Shown here: one piece after another, positions 1-11,424 of the stretch
How positions within the stretch are numbered: the first letter of the stretch is position 1
Layout: the number at the start of each line of letters is the position of its first letter
Source: Scolanthus callimorphus
Lineage: Eukaryota; Cnidaria; Anthozoa; Actiniaria; Edwardsiidae
Assembly (NCBI GenBank): GCA_033964015.1
Contig: CM066924.1
Location: forward strand, 5,128,251 to 5,192,250
Length of the DNA: 64,000 nt
Direction of reading: 5' to 3'
The notes under the pieces: model-generated
What the model was told of the DNA's origin: nothing
The model's database searches: none
The model's input: only the letters and a program-made list of their open reading frames with translations
Program-made: the position numbers and the translations under genes

Positions 1-1090
1 GGTAAAGTTATTCTGGAGGCAAGGGGGGTGCACTACCAAGGTCACGTGACATGACGTCATCGATGACGTCATCAAAACTAGAAAAGTCAATACCTTAAGA
101 AGGCAACATCGCTAGGTGACCAAACTTGGGTAAAGTTATTTTGGAGGTAAGGGGGATGCACTACCAAGGTCACGTGACATGACGTCATCGGTGACGTCAT
201 CAAAACTAGAAAAGTCAATATCTCAAGAAGGCAACATCGCTAGGCAACATCGCTCGATGACGTCATCAAAACTAGAAAAGTCAATATCTCAAGAAGGCAA
301 CATCGCTAGGTGACCAAACTTGGGTAAAGTTATTCTGGAGGCAAGGGGGGTGCACTACTAAGGTCACGTGACATGACGTCATCGATGACGTCATCAAAAC
401 TAGAAAAGTCAATATCTCAAGAAGGCAACATCGCTAGGTGACCAAACTTGGGTAAAGTTATTTTGGAGGTAAGGGGGATGCACTACCAAGGTCACGTGAC
501 ATGACGTCATCGATGACGTCATCGAAACTAGAAAAGTCAATATCTCAAAAAGGCAACATCGCTAGGTGACCAAACTTGGGTAAAGTTATTCTGGAGGATA
601 GGGGGTGCACTACCAAGGTCACGTGACATGACGTCATCGATGACGTCATCAAAACTAGAAAAGTCAATATCTCAAGAAGGCAACATCGCTAGGTGACCAA
701 ACTTGGGTAAAGTTATTTTGGAGGCAAGGGGAGTTCACTTCCAAGGTCACGTGACATGACGTCATCGATGACGTCATCAAAACTATAAATGTCAATATCT
801 CAAGAAGGTAACATCGCTAGGTGGCCAAACTTGGGTAAAGCTATTTTGGAGGCAAGGTGAGCTCACTTCCAAGGTCACGTGACATGATATCATCGATGAC
901 GTCATCAAAACTGAAAAAGTCAATATCTCAAGAAGGCAACATCGCTAGGTGACCAAACTTGGGTAAAGTTATTTCGGAGGCAAGGGGAGTGCACCACCAA
1001 GGTCACGTGACATGACGTCATCGATGACGTCATCAAAACTAGAAATGTCAATATCTCAAGAAGGTAACATCGCTAGGTGACCAAACTTGG
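1..1090. repeat. 128-bp minisatellite with CRE and E-box palindromes
   Basis: Units restart (GGTAAAGTTATT) at about 1, 129, 323, 451, 579, 706, 834 and 962. The second unit is longer through a 66-bp internal duplication near 235-300. Nearly every unit carries GTCACGTGAC followed by the 20-bp palindrome TGACGTCATCGATGACGTCA, which is two CRE octamers head to head; one unit has a degraded first CRE (near 895). The same unit, reverse-complemented, is repeated about nine times at 33220-34325. Confidence 0.9.
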
Positions 1091-1350
1091 GTACAGTCGA
1101 GAAAACATCCGGAGTATGTGGGTATGGAGCTCTTTGAAATGCAACATGAAAAAGATCTTAATTTGCAAGTATGGCAATGGAGAACAAGAATGTTTTCTGT
1201 AGCAAGTGACGTCGCGACACGTCACATTATTAATCTTTTGCAGGACTTATAATGTTCCCTAGCAACGGCCCAACAAGATAGGTAAACGCACCCTTTTATA
1301 ACAATATGTAACCGGGAGCTCCGCTTTTAGCCAGTGGCTAAATCTATATA
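1..1350 (-). mobile_element. Helentron-like non-autonomous element, copy A (cut by window start)
   Basis: On the minus strand this begins near 1350 with TATATAGATTTAGCCACTGG and a GGAGCTCC-containing subterminal stretch. A unique block of about 230 bp (1095-1330) follows, then a 128-bp tandem array that runs off the window edge. The same order in opposite orientation is seen in the complete copy at 32965-34494. Short terminal motif, conserved block, internal tandem repeats and a 3-prime GC hairpin are the architecture described for Helentron-associated (HINE/DINE-like) elements. No Rep-helicase coding sequence is visible, so it is non-autonomous. Family assignment is inferred from structure only. 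Confidence 0.6.
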
Positions 1351-1581
1351 TTATGTTGTTATAATATAACTAGCGTTACAGTCGGCTACGCTGAAGGTCC
1401 ACCGCATCATTCAACTGTGGGGGAATTATCTTCTTGCAAGGAAGGAAACCATTATATTGAAGCAGGCAGCTTGTTTAAGCTAGTTGTATTATTTTAAATG
1501 CATTATTTGTACTGTAGAACCGGCGACTACACGCGGCTACAGTCAATCATTGTTGTTGATGATCAACACGCTCGACTTATC

Positions 1582-2599
1582 GGGGTGTATGGAAAACGCA
1601 GACCTGAAAAACGAAGACCCGAGACCTGAGACCCAGGAAAAACGCAGACCCGGAAAAACGCAGACCCAGGAAAAACGCAGACCACATACAAAACGACGAA
1701 TGAGTATGTTTTGGCTCACCTCTCAGTCGCGATGCCCTCGGCGTCTTGGTTTTCTTCCAATTTGAATGCCTATTTAAGTCACCATCTACTGCTCTATTCT
1801 CTCCAACTCTCGTTAAGACACATGTACTTTTCTTTTGTTAAATATTCCAGGAAATGTGAGGGAATATGTAGGCGCAAGCTTCGTTTCCCTTGGGCGCCAT
1901 TTTGAATGATAAACAGGTACACAGGAACCCCATCATTAACTCTCATTTAAGACAAATAGAAAAGACCGCCAGCCCCCAAAATGGAGAAACAACTTTCATT
2001 TGTGCAAAGTAAATAACGGTTCTCCTTGCTTAGAAATTGTTGGCTCGAATTGTTGCTTGAGGGGGCAGAATTTACACGAAAATGCAGAGTTGGGCTTCCT
2101 GTGTTATAAGCCATATTAATGGGGTTCCTATGTACCTGTTTATCATTCAAAATGGCGCCTAAGGAAAACGAAAATTCCCTCACATTTTACTGGAATATTT
2201 AACAAAAGAAAAGCACATGGGTCTTGACGAGAGTTGGAGAGAATATAGGAGTAGATGGTGACTTAATAGGCGTTCAAATTGGAAGAAAACCAAGACGCCG
2301 AGGGCATCGCGAGGTGGGCCAAAACATACTCATTCGTCGTTTTGAACGGGGTCTGCGTTTTTCCTGGGTCTGCGTTTTTCCGGGTCTGTGTTTTTCCTGG
2401 GTCTGCATTTTTCGGGGTCTGCGTTTTTCCTGGGTCTGCGTTTTCCGGGTCTGCGTTTTTCCGGGTCTGCGTTTTTCCTAGGTCTGCGTTTTTCCGGGTC
2501 TGCGTTTTTTCCTGGGTCTGCGTTTTTCCGGGTCTGCGTTTTTCCTGGGTCTCAGGTCTCGGGTCTTCGTTTTTCAGGTCTGCGTTTTCCATACACCCC
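1582..2599. mobile_element. Foldback element with minisatellite-containing arms
   Basis: The left arm (1582-1938) and right arm (2113-2599) are long inverted copies of each other; both outer ends read GGGGTGTATGGAAAACGCAG (right end as its complement). The outer part of each arm is a roughly 16-bp repeat (GGGTCTGCGTTTTTCC in the right arm), about 6 copies on the left and about 15 on the right. The inner parts share a unique sequence ending in GGTTCCTNTGTACCTGTTTATC. The roughly 175-bp spacer between arms holds no ORF with recognisable similarity. Short open frames across the 16-bp array are composition artefacts. Confidence 0.8.
2343..2595. repeat. 16-bp minisatellite, expanded arm of foldback element
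   Basis: About 15 imperfect copies of GGGTCTGCGTTTTTCC. The same motif is present in complement in only a few copies at 1590-1692, so the two arms differ in repeat number. Confidence 0.9.
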
Positions 2600-2604
2600 T
2601 GTAT

Positions 2605-2700
2605 ATGCATGTAAATAAATTTATTTGAGAGCCTAATACCGCTACAAACTTAGAGTGGATCACAGATCACTCTGAGTTTGTACCAGTATCATGTAATCAC
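2605..2700. repeat. Interspersed repeat, inverted copy at 26145-26219
   Basis: TGTATATGCATGTAAATAAA and the following block containing GATCACAGATCACTCTGAG recur as reverse complement at 26145-26219. A related end (GATCTCAGTAAATACTGGTC) lies at 26370-26400. Confidence 0.65.
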
Positions 2701-3068
2701 TGCCTTCGATATCCTAACAAGATTCCGAAGTACAATGTAAGGGGGAGGCATGCTCATGCACATTTTGAAAAAAATTCTGATTTACTTTTACCTGTAATAG
2801 GCTAGGGTTATAGATTTGCATCCACTACCAATACATGTCCCAAGTCGAGTTACCGCTTAAAATTGTCATTATTTTATCAAATGTCATTATTTTAATCAAA
2901 TTTCACTTTGTCACATGAAAAAGCAAGTTTCAGGTTTTTATACACCAACAATAAACTGTATTTGCTATGTTTTCACTTTTGTTTTCCTTTATGTTGGCTA
3001 AAGTATCTAATGAATAATGAATTCATTAACAATGAATGATCAGTTATGCAGACATTGAAATCCTGGTG

Positions 3069-3184
3069 CGGGTTGTTCAAAGGTGGATTTAATTTAAACC
3101 AGGTTTAGTTCTGAACAAAACCATCGAGTCACCATGGTAATTAATCCTGGATTAGTGCTAAACCACTTTCGAGCAACTGGACCC
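3069..3184. mobile_element. Short MITE with GGGTTGTTCAAAGGTGGATT-type ends
   Basis: The left end GGGTTGTTCAAAGGTGGATT and the right end CACTTTCGAGCAACTGGACC are imperfect inverted repeats flanking an AT-rich centre of about 80 bp. No coding capacity. Confidence 0.55.
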
Positions 3185-3569
3185 GGATCAAGTTCGAATA
3201 AGGGGCATTTAAATATTACCTCAAGACCTCATTCATGGTGTTTCACAATCCAGACCTCTAGTAAGCCTTACTAATCTAACAGCTCCGGGTGTCATGTACT
3301 AGAAATCCTAGTTTGATTTTGATTCTTTTTTTTATAGTACATGGTGCTGTATTCTGTGGTACATTAGGGCTGGTTAAATGAAACACATGCAAGACAATAG
3401 CAAGGCTTTCCAGTGCCTGAGGTACTAGTAACCCCTGGAACCCACTGGTATTCTGAGGTCCTTAAGAGTGAAAGTGATTTCCTGGTGTTCCCTACTGTAC
3501 GTTACCAGTTACTTTAGAGCTAGCAAGTTTGTGCATTCTACAACAAGCATATATTTAGTCCGGGAGCCA

Positions 3570-3710
3570 GCGCCCAGAAAGGGGGTTAAAAAACGAGTTG
3601 GTTTACTTGCAAAGCTGAAAGAAATTTGACCAGCCAGGATTGTTCCTCTATCATTGAGGATAAGTGGACGGGTGGCAGTGGAGCTGGCCACGTGGGCCAA
3701 CGCCCGTTAG
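3570..3710 (-). repeat. Repeat copy shared with 6767-6900
   Basis: The minus strand here and the plus strand at 6767-6900 share GGGCGTTGGCCCAC and a downstream block ending in a GGGAGCCAGCG-like motif. The short open frames over both copies (beginning MAHVASSTATR and MAHLISSTATR) are related, so this is either an old coding piece of a transposon or simply a shared repeat. Function not recognised. Confidence 0.5.
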
Positions 3711-4256
3711 AGACCCTTGAAGATGAGGGGGCCTGGGATCCAAAAATTTAAAAAAAAATGGATATCACTAATTAAAAGAGCCATAGCATTCTATTCTTGC
3801 CATCATTTCTTGAAATTATGAGATAGATAAGTTGTTCAACCTATTGGCGCGTGTAGTGTATTATTAAGATGGACACGTGGTTTGATGACATCATAATCCA
3901 AGGTAATGCAGGGGTGACCTTGAAGGGCTCGTAAATTAGCAAATTAAAACAAAAATCAAAATAAATGTTATGGAGATAGTAGATAAAGATCAGGAACATT
4001 TATTTTTTACAAACGTTCCGCATTTAATATTTGTAGAATTGATCATTCATGCAAGTCGTCGGATTCTATAAACAAAAGCCGAAAAACTAATACATTGCTT
4101 CTTCTTCTAATACAAGACTTCTCTGTTAAAACATCTATGACTATCGAATACTACTATATTTATTCCTTAACTTACAATATACCACTGAAAACCATTTTGA
4201 TATAAAGAAAACGATAAGAATATGCGTAACACCGATAAGAATATGCACTACTCCAT

Positions 4257-5980
4257 CTACTCATCGCTATCCGGTTGGATTGTGTTTGTACATTCATTGC
4301 TGCAGTCGCAGGCATCAGTACACGGCAAACCAGCTCGTCGACAGCTACAACGACCCTCGCAGCCCTTTTTGCATTTGCAAACAGTTAGCTGAATCAAGCC
4401 AGGTACCAAGGATTTATGCGCGTCTCTGCACCAGCCCCACCCCACGGATGATGGTAGAAGTAACTGCGTTCGATATTAGAAGACGAATAGACCTTTTTCC
4501 AAAATGGCCGCCGCAAATTCACATGTCTTAAAATTAAATTGACTGAAAATCGAATACCGGCACTAGAAAGAGTATCCTCACATTAGTAATACTTTAAATT
4601 TTCGTTATGCCAAATGCTATATCGGCTGAGAAATCAGAGTCTGAAAATTGAAAATTTTACAGAGATTTGTATGACTGGGGTATGACACATACCCCCAGTC
4701 ATACAAACGTCTGTTAATCTGCACATTTTAACTTTCGTTTTCTCGGAAGATATTGGATATAATGCTGTGAAATTTTGTAGTTTTCCTAAAGTGATGATGT
4801 GTGTCCTAGTGCTGGTGTTCATTTTAACAAAAATCGATTTTAATTTTTGGCGGCCATTTTGGAAAAAGGTCTATTACGTGTAATCTCTTAATAAACATCT
4901 AAAAGTTTCAGATTTGATTAACCAAATTCAATCGAGAACTCTGCTCTAGATTCTCTAAATCAACCGATGGAAATTATGTTATACTTATCGAATATTACCA
5001 CAAAGTGTTAAGTCTTGGAGTATTATCACTGTAAAGCAGATCAATTTAACTTCAGCCATCCCTCAACTGTCTCGTCACTTAGCGTACTTTCTTCGCCTAG
5101 GCCTTGTTGTCCATTCATCTCTCTCAGGTGTTCTCTAATCGCTGACAACGCAGTCTTCTTCCCGATTCCATACAACGCACTCGTCGAGTCGCAACCTGTT
5201 AGTGAATGCATTGTCGGCAAAAGCTCGCAGACATCTTCTTTGCTGATACTATGAACGCCCATGTGTCCTGGGATAAACCTTTGTTGTCTCCCCGTTCCGG
5301 TGTGGAACTTCAAACTTCAAATGATGCCAACATAGAATAGCAAAGTCCATGTCAGGTGAGTTGATTGTTACTCTTGTTGGCGGCGGCGGTATTGTACGGG
5401 AACGGAGGTTAGCACAGTGGAAGATCATTCGGCTGTCAGCTTCTTCGTGATCCGATTGCAAAGATGAAACATCTTGGATTTCATTCTTCGTGAACGCGTC
5501 AGACCTTCGCAGTCAGGTTCTTTGCGTATAGCTCCTCGGGGAGTTTCTTCAGCCAATCAGACACGAGAAAGGCCAGTAGATTCGACTTGTTCTTGCTACT
5601 GGTCAGGTAGTGCCTTGGACTTGCTGGTAACTTAGTTTCTGCATGGTGGATCTTCACCTCCAGGCAAACGCCCACCCTTTGCTCTTCTGCATCGTTCACA
5701 GCTCTTGATGGAATCCTGTAGATCGGTCTGGGACAGCATGCACTTCATATGCGTACTTGAAGTTGACCAGAATTAGTGACGCAATTAAGTCTGACAGGTG
5801 TCCAAATGTTTTTATTGAGCCTTTGTTGATCATCTGAATAGTTGACGTCTCAGTTAAAGGGACGGTAGAATTTTGGTGCCCGATCAAGAAAATGAAATCA
5901 GTGCTAGGGAGGTCGATGATGCACACAGTGATCGTGGCAGTAACATAATTTCCAGGCCTTTTCTTAGCAAGAGCATCCAT
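4257..5980 (-). pseudogene. Broken transposon-associated protein with CXC C-terminus
   Basis: Four minus-strand reading frames in consecutive order resemble a single protein family common in invertebrate repeats. 5499-5699 contains SSKNKSNLLAFLVSDWLKKL. 5249-5461 contains the acidic motif HEEADSRM and the core SPDMDFAIL. 5041-5313 contains HSLTGCDSTSALYG. 4257-4445 is a cysteine-rich tail with CKCKKGCEGRCSC, a Tesmin/TSO1-like CXC motif. The aspartate-containing motifs recall PIN/FEN-like nucleases, but that is inference. Frame changes at about 5250, 5460 and 5697, plus a MITE inserted at 4486-4875 before the CXC tail, show the copy is dead. Its precise transposon superfamily is not recognised. 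Confidence 0.6.
4486..4875. mobile_element. MITE inserted in the broken transposon gene
   Basis: Terminal inverted repeats of about 34 bp: the left end begins AATAGACCTTTTTCCAAAAT and the right end is its complement. An inner palindrome (4666-4707, TGTATGACTGGGGGTATG-type arms) sits in the middle. No coding capacity. Confidence 0.8.
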
Positions 5981-6147
5981 TTCGAGCTCCTTCAGTAATT
6001 AACTCTTGTTTGGCTTCCGAAACGTTCCGTCCATGTTGGCCATGGAGGGGGGGATTCATAGGTCTTAGTGCCGTTCCTGTAGATCTATATCGCGAGTTTT
6101 GGAAACAACTTGGAGTCTCGAGTAAAGTTGTCTATCCATGTGGCTCT

Positions 6148-6279
6148 GGGGCCGGTTCCTGAAAGGTTGGATAAAGTTATCTATGGATAAAAGTTATCAT
6201 AGGATTTGTTCAGGATTTATCCGTTGGATAAGCGTTTATCTACAGATAACTCTTAACTGACCTTCTAGGAGCCGGCCCC
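6148..6279. mobile_element. 132-bp MITE, GGGGCCGGTTCCTGAAAGG ends
   Basis: The left end GGGGCCGGTTCCTGAAAGG and right end CCTTCTAGGAGCCGGCCCC are inverted repeats. GGATAA/TTATCC motifs are repeated inside. A second copy lies at 23334-23456. Confidence 0.8.
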
Positions 6280-6766
6280 TGGTCGTTACTGGTTTGCACA
6301 GGCTCATTTTCTTGATCGGACACCAAAATACTACCGTCCCTACTGATCATGATAAAGACGTCAACTATTCACTTCCAGTTTTTACTCGTGGCACTGGGAC
6401 ATGCAATACACACGCTTACTTTGCATCTACCCTGACGTGTAGTACTGTAAAAATACGGCCGTTTCTAGCTTAAATAATTATTTAATTGATAGACAAGCTA
6501 TTTTCTATCTTTGTGTATTTTCTACTCAATTTTGATTTAATAACTCAAAACGTATAATAGAAAGAAACTTCTGGTTTCCCGTGTTTTATGACGTCATGGA
6601 TCACGTGATCACCTTAAAAACAGCACTGACTGAATGCCAGTAATACGAACAGCCTATTTGACTTGCTTTGATATCTGGGAAAGAGCAATGAGACAATATT
6701 TGTTGTGTTTCTTTAGATTGGGGGTCATTTGTTGATCACAGGACCGCGCATGTATTAGGGCTTAGA

Positions 6767-6900
6767 AATGGGCGTTGGCCCACCTAATTAGCTCTACTGC
6801 CACCCGTGTGATAACAAGCAACCCATATGATCCAATTTCGTTCAGCTCTCAAAGTAAACGAACCGATTTTTTCGAGTCGCTGGCTCCCGGACTAATTCCC
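6767..6900 (+). repeat. Repeat copy shared with 3570-3710
   Basis: Inverted relative to the copy at 3570-3710, with the shared block beginning GGGCGTTGGCCCAC. Confidence 0.5.
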
Positions 6901-7031
6901 GCTCTGGAAGAATTTCCAAATCTGTTCCATTGGGGAGGTAAAGGTATTTTTCTGGAATCACATTATTGTTCTATTGTGCCCTGTTGTAATATCAGTTGTG
7001 TTAAAGATGCAATAGATTCCCTGGACTATAG

Positions 7032-7728
7032 GTTTGCTCATTCCTGATTGGTTTAATTACCAAAGCATATGGTTTCTCATATCATCACTGTATTTTTCAC
7101 AGGAAATCCCAGAGAGGTGGGGGCTCACATCTCAAACCAGTTCCGTGGGAGGGTTATGGATAATTTCTGGAATCACACAATAAAACTTATATTGCAATTT
7201 CTTTAGGGTTGAAGCACAGTTCCCAGAGGGGACTCCCTTTTTTCGGATGGGGGTGCTCGTCGTACCTTTTAGGGTTTAAATCAGACCTCTGGTACCTTTT
7301 AGGGGTACAATTTGAAAACTTGCAATATTTTCCAGAAAGGTACCTGTTAAGGGTCCATTCTAGCAAATAAATCAACAATGGTTTTATCAATATCATACTT
7401 GTTAGTAGCCTTAATTTCAGACATATTTTCCCTTGTAAAAAATACAAGAGAAAATTACATAAGGTAAAATATGTCTGAAGTTCAAGCTAGCTTGTTGGTT
7501 CCTTTTAGGGGTCAAAATCAACTAAGTCACACCCTTTTTGGTACCCTTTGTGGTAAAATCGAAAATATGGGAGTCCCCTCTCCCAAGTAAATTGGCATCT
7601 TCTAGCAAATGCTGCACCTTTAGAGAATTTTTCACGCCCCATATTATTAATTTCTGGCACAATTTGTCATATTTTTCTATATGCACAATCAACAAAAATT
7701 TTCCACATAATTCACTCCCAGTAATGAT
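7032..7728. repeat. ~700-bp repeat, inverted partner at 25422-26148
   Basis: Nearly the whole interval recurs as reverse complement at 25422-26148, including the CCTTTTAGGGGT motifs and a TCTGGAATCACACAATAAAA segment. It is AT-rich and has no convincing ORF. A related, more diverged block with CTGTTAGGGGACCG and TTTCAGGGGTC continues to about 8000. Confidence 0.85.
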
Positions 7729-8220
7729 GTTTTACTGTATGCCCTGCATAATCCCAAGTGAAAACAATAATATTTTTCAGATAGGTACCTGTTAGGGGAC
7801 CGTTATAGCAAATAAAGCAACAATGGTTTTGGGAGCCTGAATTTCAGACGTATTTCCCTCGTAAGAAAATACAAAAGAAAATTGCAAGGGAAAATACGTC
7901 TGAATTTCAGGCTATTACTTGTTGGTACCTTTCAGGGGTCAAATTGAAAGTTCCTGACAAGCATCACCGCCCCAAAAATAGGGGAGTCCCCCCACCCCGG
8001 GCAAAGTTTTCCATGGATATTAGGTTACTACACTGTATCTGTGAAATGCATGTAAAATACTGATGTAAATAATTAGCTATTTAACAGTACATGTGCAACC
8101 TTTTTTATTCATTTATGAAGAAGTTGTATAAAAAGTGTAAAATAACACTGTAATAATGAGGGATTTGTAGTTTAATAAATATGTGGCCTGATTGTCAGTG
8201 AAGTAGTGCTTAATTGTTGT
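7729..8220. other. AT-rich intergenic sequence, related repeat then nothing recognised
   Basis: 7780-8000 carries diverged versions of the motifs of the preceding repeat and two opposed TACGTCTGAA segments. From 8010 to 8220 I see only AT-rich sequence with no ORF, hairpin or tandem repeat. Confidence 0.5.
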
Positions 8221-8227
8221 TATTTGC

Positions 8228-8360
8228 GAGTTCCGCTTTTAGGCAGTGCCTAAATCGATATATTATTTATTTTAATTTTTTTAAATTTATTTCATTTTTT
8301 TTAATTGATTTTTTTTCACACGTATTAGCCTATGAGGCTCCACAGGAGTTCCGCTATTAA
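8228..8360 (-). mobile_element. Degenerate Helentron-like ends
   Basis: GGAGCTCC-like and TTAGGCAGTGCCTAAATCGATATA sequence at 8228-8265 matches, in complement, the 5-prime end of the elements at 32965 and 39897. A GAGGCTCCACAGGAGTTCCGC block follows at 8334-8355. The intervening sequence is T-rich. Confidence 0.4.
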
Positions 8361-8936
8361 TTGCAGGCGAGTGACGTTAATGAAGAATTAGAAGAATTGT
8401 TGGGACTAATTACTTACGACTTTACATGCATTTCATGAGAGCAGCCAAAAAGGCTATTTTAATACCTTGAAACCTTAACCTTGAATAACCAAACATCAGC
8501 AGACATCGCTGAGCTTGCATTGAAAAATATTTACCGAGTTTCGTAGGGTTCTCAAAGAGTTATTGTTGAGCAAAACATTCACAAATGAAATTTTGAACTA
8601 GTGTGTTTCCAGCTTAGGATCGTCGACGCTCATCCACTGTGTTATATGATTTCTGAACCTGCAATTGTGGCCAGTGTTTAGATATACGATAAAGTTCACG
8701 TTGGCTATGGCAAAACGCGGTTCATGACATGATCACTAGATTTCTGATGACATGGGATCTTTTTCATTTTGTCATCTAACAAATTATTCTTTGTTGACCT
8801 GCGGTCAACGAACCTGTTCCGCGGAAAACCTTCTCCTCGCCCCATTCGCTTCTGGCTGGCAAAAATTCAACCAACTCTTCCCTGGAAAATAATCAGTTTC
8901 GTGCCTCGCCTTTTCTTGGAAAAATTCAGCAATTGC

Positions 8937-9113
8937 TGAATATCGCATTTTTAAGGGCTCGTGAGATTTATTTTTTCTTGGTCCTTCATTTTTGATAGCA
9001 CTCTTTGGGGATTCCTGTGAAGTACCTGTGAAGTAGTGGACTGCGAGAATGTTCCCCATAACCGTACGTTGGCAAAAATGTCTAACTTCCCAGTTTTTGC
9101 GAAAAGGAACAGG
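8937..9113 (+). pseudogene. Decayed paralogue of the signal-peptide exon at 44586-44772
   Basis: The DNA aligns by eye with the exon at 44586-44772: GCAATGCTGG-like start region, a T-rich hydrophobic core, CTTCCTGTGAAG, AACCGTANGNTGGCAAAAATG and the same donor context GGAACAGGTAATTT. The start codon is lost and in-frame stops are present in the hydrophobic stretch, so it cannot encode the secreted peptide. Upstream (about 8800) and downstream (9180-9560) sequence is also shared, so a block of 1 kb or more was duplicated. Confidence 0.55.
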
Positions 9114-9179
9114 TAATTTTTTCCCCGAAATTTTTTACAATCTCAGAGGATTTTTAGAGCTCAAGGGATTCAGAGGAAA

Positions 9180-9560
9180 GCTAGAATCATCAACTTTTGT
9201 GAAAGTATTGCTCGTAGGAAAACAATCCTGTTATTGTCCCCAACGGACCATAACAGGAAAATAACGAGATATATACCACCCACTGAGAGTAAAAGTGCGA
9301 ACTAAAACTTTAAACTAATAAAATCACGAGTCTGTGTTTTAAGTCTTTAAAAGGGTTATTGAAAGCATAGACGCGATTAAGTATTGGCTATAATAGCCTT
9401 GGGATAATATGCACTGTTGATTTGTCACGATCTAGTAATGACACAGCACGACGCCCTTACCTTTGAGGCACTTTTTGGACGCCGTGTAATGATCGAAACA
9501 GCTAAGATCTTGGCTTAAAGCTTGGGATAATGGAGTTTCCTTTATGTAGCTCTGCTGAGT
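9180..9560. repeat. Interspersed repeat copy 1 of 3
   Basis: Shares CCCACTGAGAGTAAAAGTGC, CACGAGTCTGTGTTT and GGACGCCGTGTAATGATCGA in the same order with 43840-44240 and 44880-45310. Non-coding. Confidence 0.8.
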
Positions 9561-9989
9561 GACTTACTGAGCGACTACGTCAACCGGGCCATCCCGCAGA
9601 AAGTTTGTCATTCAGAGATTCAAACCATTTTAAGGAAATTTAATACCTGAAATACGTTTGGCAATGAGTAATCATACTGATCATAAGCCTTTTCACAATT
9701 TTTTTTAGAGAAACGTTATATTTTTTTTTTGATGCCTGAGATCTCAAGAAGGTCCTTTCTTCTGTACTCGCTTTCTGATTGGCTAACTTCTTGCGAAATG
9801 GCGAGGTTGACGTAGTCGCACAGTAAGAGCAAGTACTAAGACAAAAGGTTATTTTAAGTGGCATTCCTTCCAGCAAACAGAATTGGTTGGAAAGCTCAGC
9901 AATCTTCCTAATGTTTTTAACGTTCATCGTGTTTTGGCAAGCGCGTTGCCTTTTTGAAAAAAAAAAGCGTTGTTGAGATGATCAATGCA

Positions 9990-10310
9990 AAATTGCTCTC
10001 AAGGAAAACAAACATCTTGTTGACAACCAGTGAGGTGTGGACAACGAGTCATCACCTACCGAGAACGAAAGTGCGATCAAAATCAGATTAAAACACAGTC
10101 AAGAGCCCGTGTCTTCCTTTTCATAGCTCTGACAATGACATGTTATTGCTCTGAAGGAAAACAAAACATCCTGCAGAAAACCAATAAGATATGGATTAAG
10201 GACAACGAAGCCACCACCTACCGAGAATGAAAGTGCGAACTAAAATTCAGATAAACACAGTCGAAAGCCCGTGTCTTCCTTTTCATAGCTCTGACAATGA
10301 CATGTAATGG
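9990..10310. repeat. Tandem duplication of ~180 bp
   Basis: Two adjacent copies share ACCTACCGAGAA, GAGCCCGTGTCTTCCTTTTC/GAAAGCCCGTGTCTTCC and TAGCTCTGACAATGACATG. They resemble the repeat at 9180-9560 (AAAGTGCGAACTAAAA). Confidence 0.7.
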
Positions 10311-10704
10311 AAATGGTTTGATAAGTTCCCTGATGACTCACTTACGATGCGGGTAACACCCATAACAGGTCAAACGGGAATGTTATCGCTCAGCCTATAT
10401 TCTAAGAACATCATGTGGCGTTCCCAGAACCCGAGTTTTCATTAGGCTAGCCTCGTCTTGGTGTACTTTGAGAACTTCAGATGCCTACATATCTCGTCTT
10501 AGATTAGCTGGGTTCCAACTCAACTCCACCAATCTTTTCTATACCTTTTAATAATTTTCACTTCAAAATCTCAAACAGCTTCAGATTTTCAATGATTCGT
10601 GTAAATGAGCGGCGACGAAAGAGGTGACTCACATGTCTTAACACCCATAACAGGTCAAGCAGGAATCTTCTTCAGCCTTTATATTAAAACGTTCAGAAAA
10701 TAAC

Positions 10705-10820
10705 TAGCCTGCTAGCAGGCGTTGGAGGCTGTTTTATCGACGAAAACCCGGAGTTCGCTCGCGAATACGAACTCCGGGTTTTCGCCGATAAAACAGCCTC
10801 CAACGCCTGCTAGCAGGCTA
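10705..10820. mobile_element. 116-bp near-perfect palindrome with 9-bp target duplication
   Basis: Two 53-bp arms with one mismatch flank a 10-base loop (CTCGCGAATA). The outer ends begin TAGCCTGCTAGCAGG. Both flanks are GAAAATAAC (10696-10704 and 10821-10829), an exact 9-bp target-site duplication. That length is typical of Mutator-like transposition. No coding capacity. Confidence 0.85.
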
Positions 10821-11267
10821 GAAAATAACCCGTCGCCTTGTATGTATGATTGTGTTGTTCACTTGAACTGATTTCTTAGGGTTGGAAAATAATTGGATTC
10901 CAATTTACAAATAAGAATGGAGATATCTGGTTTTGAATTCTCATACAAACCTTTATACTGGCAAAACCGGTAGACTATTTTTTCAGCTCGAGAAAAAGCA
11001 CTCGTCTCCGGCAGACAAAAGATTCGAGATGTAGTTTGAATTCCTTTATTGAGGTCAGCGATGCGTGCAACTCAAATATTTTATGTTGCAATTTTTCGAA
11101 CTAAGAACACAAGAAAAGCCATCTGCTTGTGTTGTAATAATTTTATGGGGTAAAGAAATATAAATCAGGGTATTATTTCCCGAAAGTTTTTTGTTTGCCA
11201 GAGACACAACGCATTAATGATTTCGCGTGAAAGAACGTAATCAGACTCGTCAACGTTTTTTTTGTGA

Positions 11268-11385
11268 AACGAGGGCTTGCACTATTTCAAGATGCAAAGA
11301 TGCAAAGATGCAAAGAAGCAAAAGATGCAAAGATGCATGGGTATCAAATTACAGCATTAGTGAAAATTCCTAATACAGTGTTGAC
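11268..11385 (-). repeat. GATGCAAA simple repeat and flank, inverted to 17906-18330 copies
   Basis: Five or six GATGCAAA units are followed by GGGTATCAAATTACAGCATT and GTGAAAATTCCTAATAC. The reverse complement occurs at 17906-18000 and 18236-18330. Confidence 0.75.
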
Positions 11386-11424
11386 AGCATTATTACTCGG
11401 GCTTCCTGCGTGAGCAGGGCGGCC

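Noticed and set aside
1..1090. CRISPR-like array of regular repeats
   Set aside because: Whole 128-bp units are tandem with no unique spacers; eukaryotic minisatellite.
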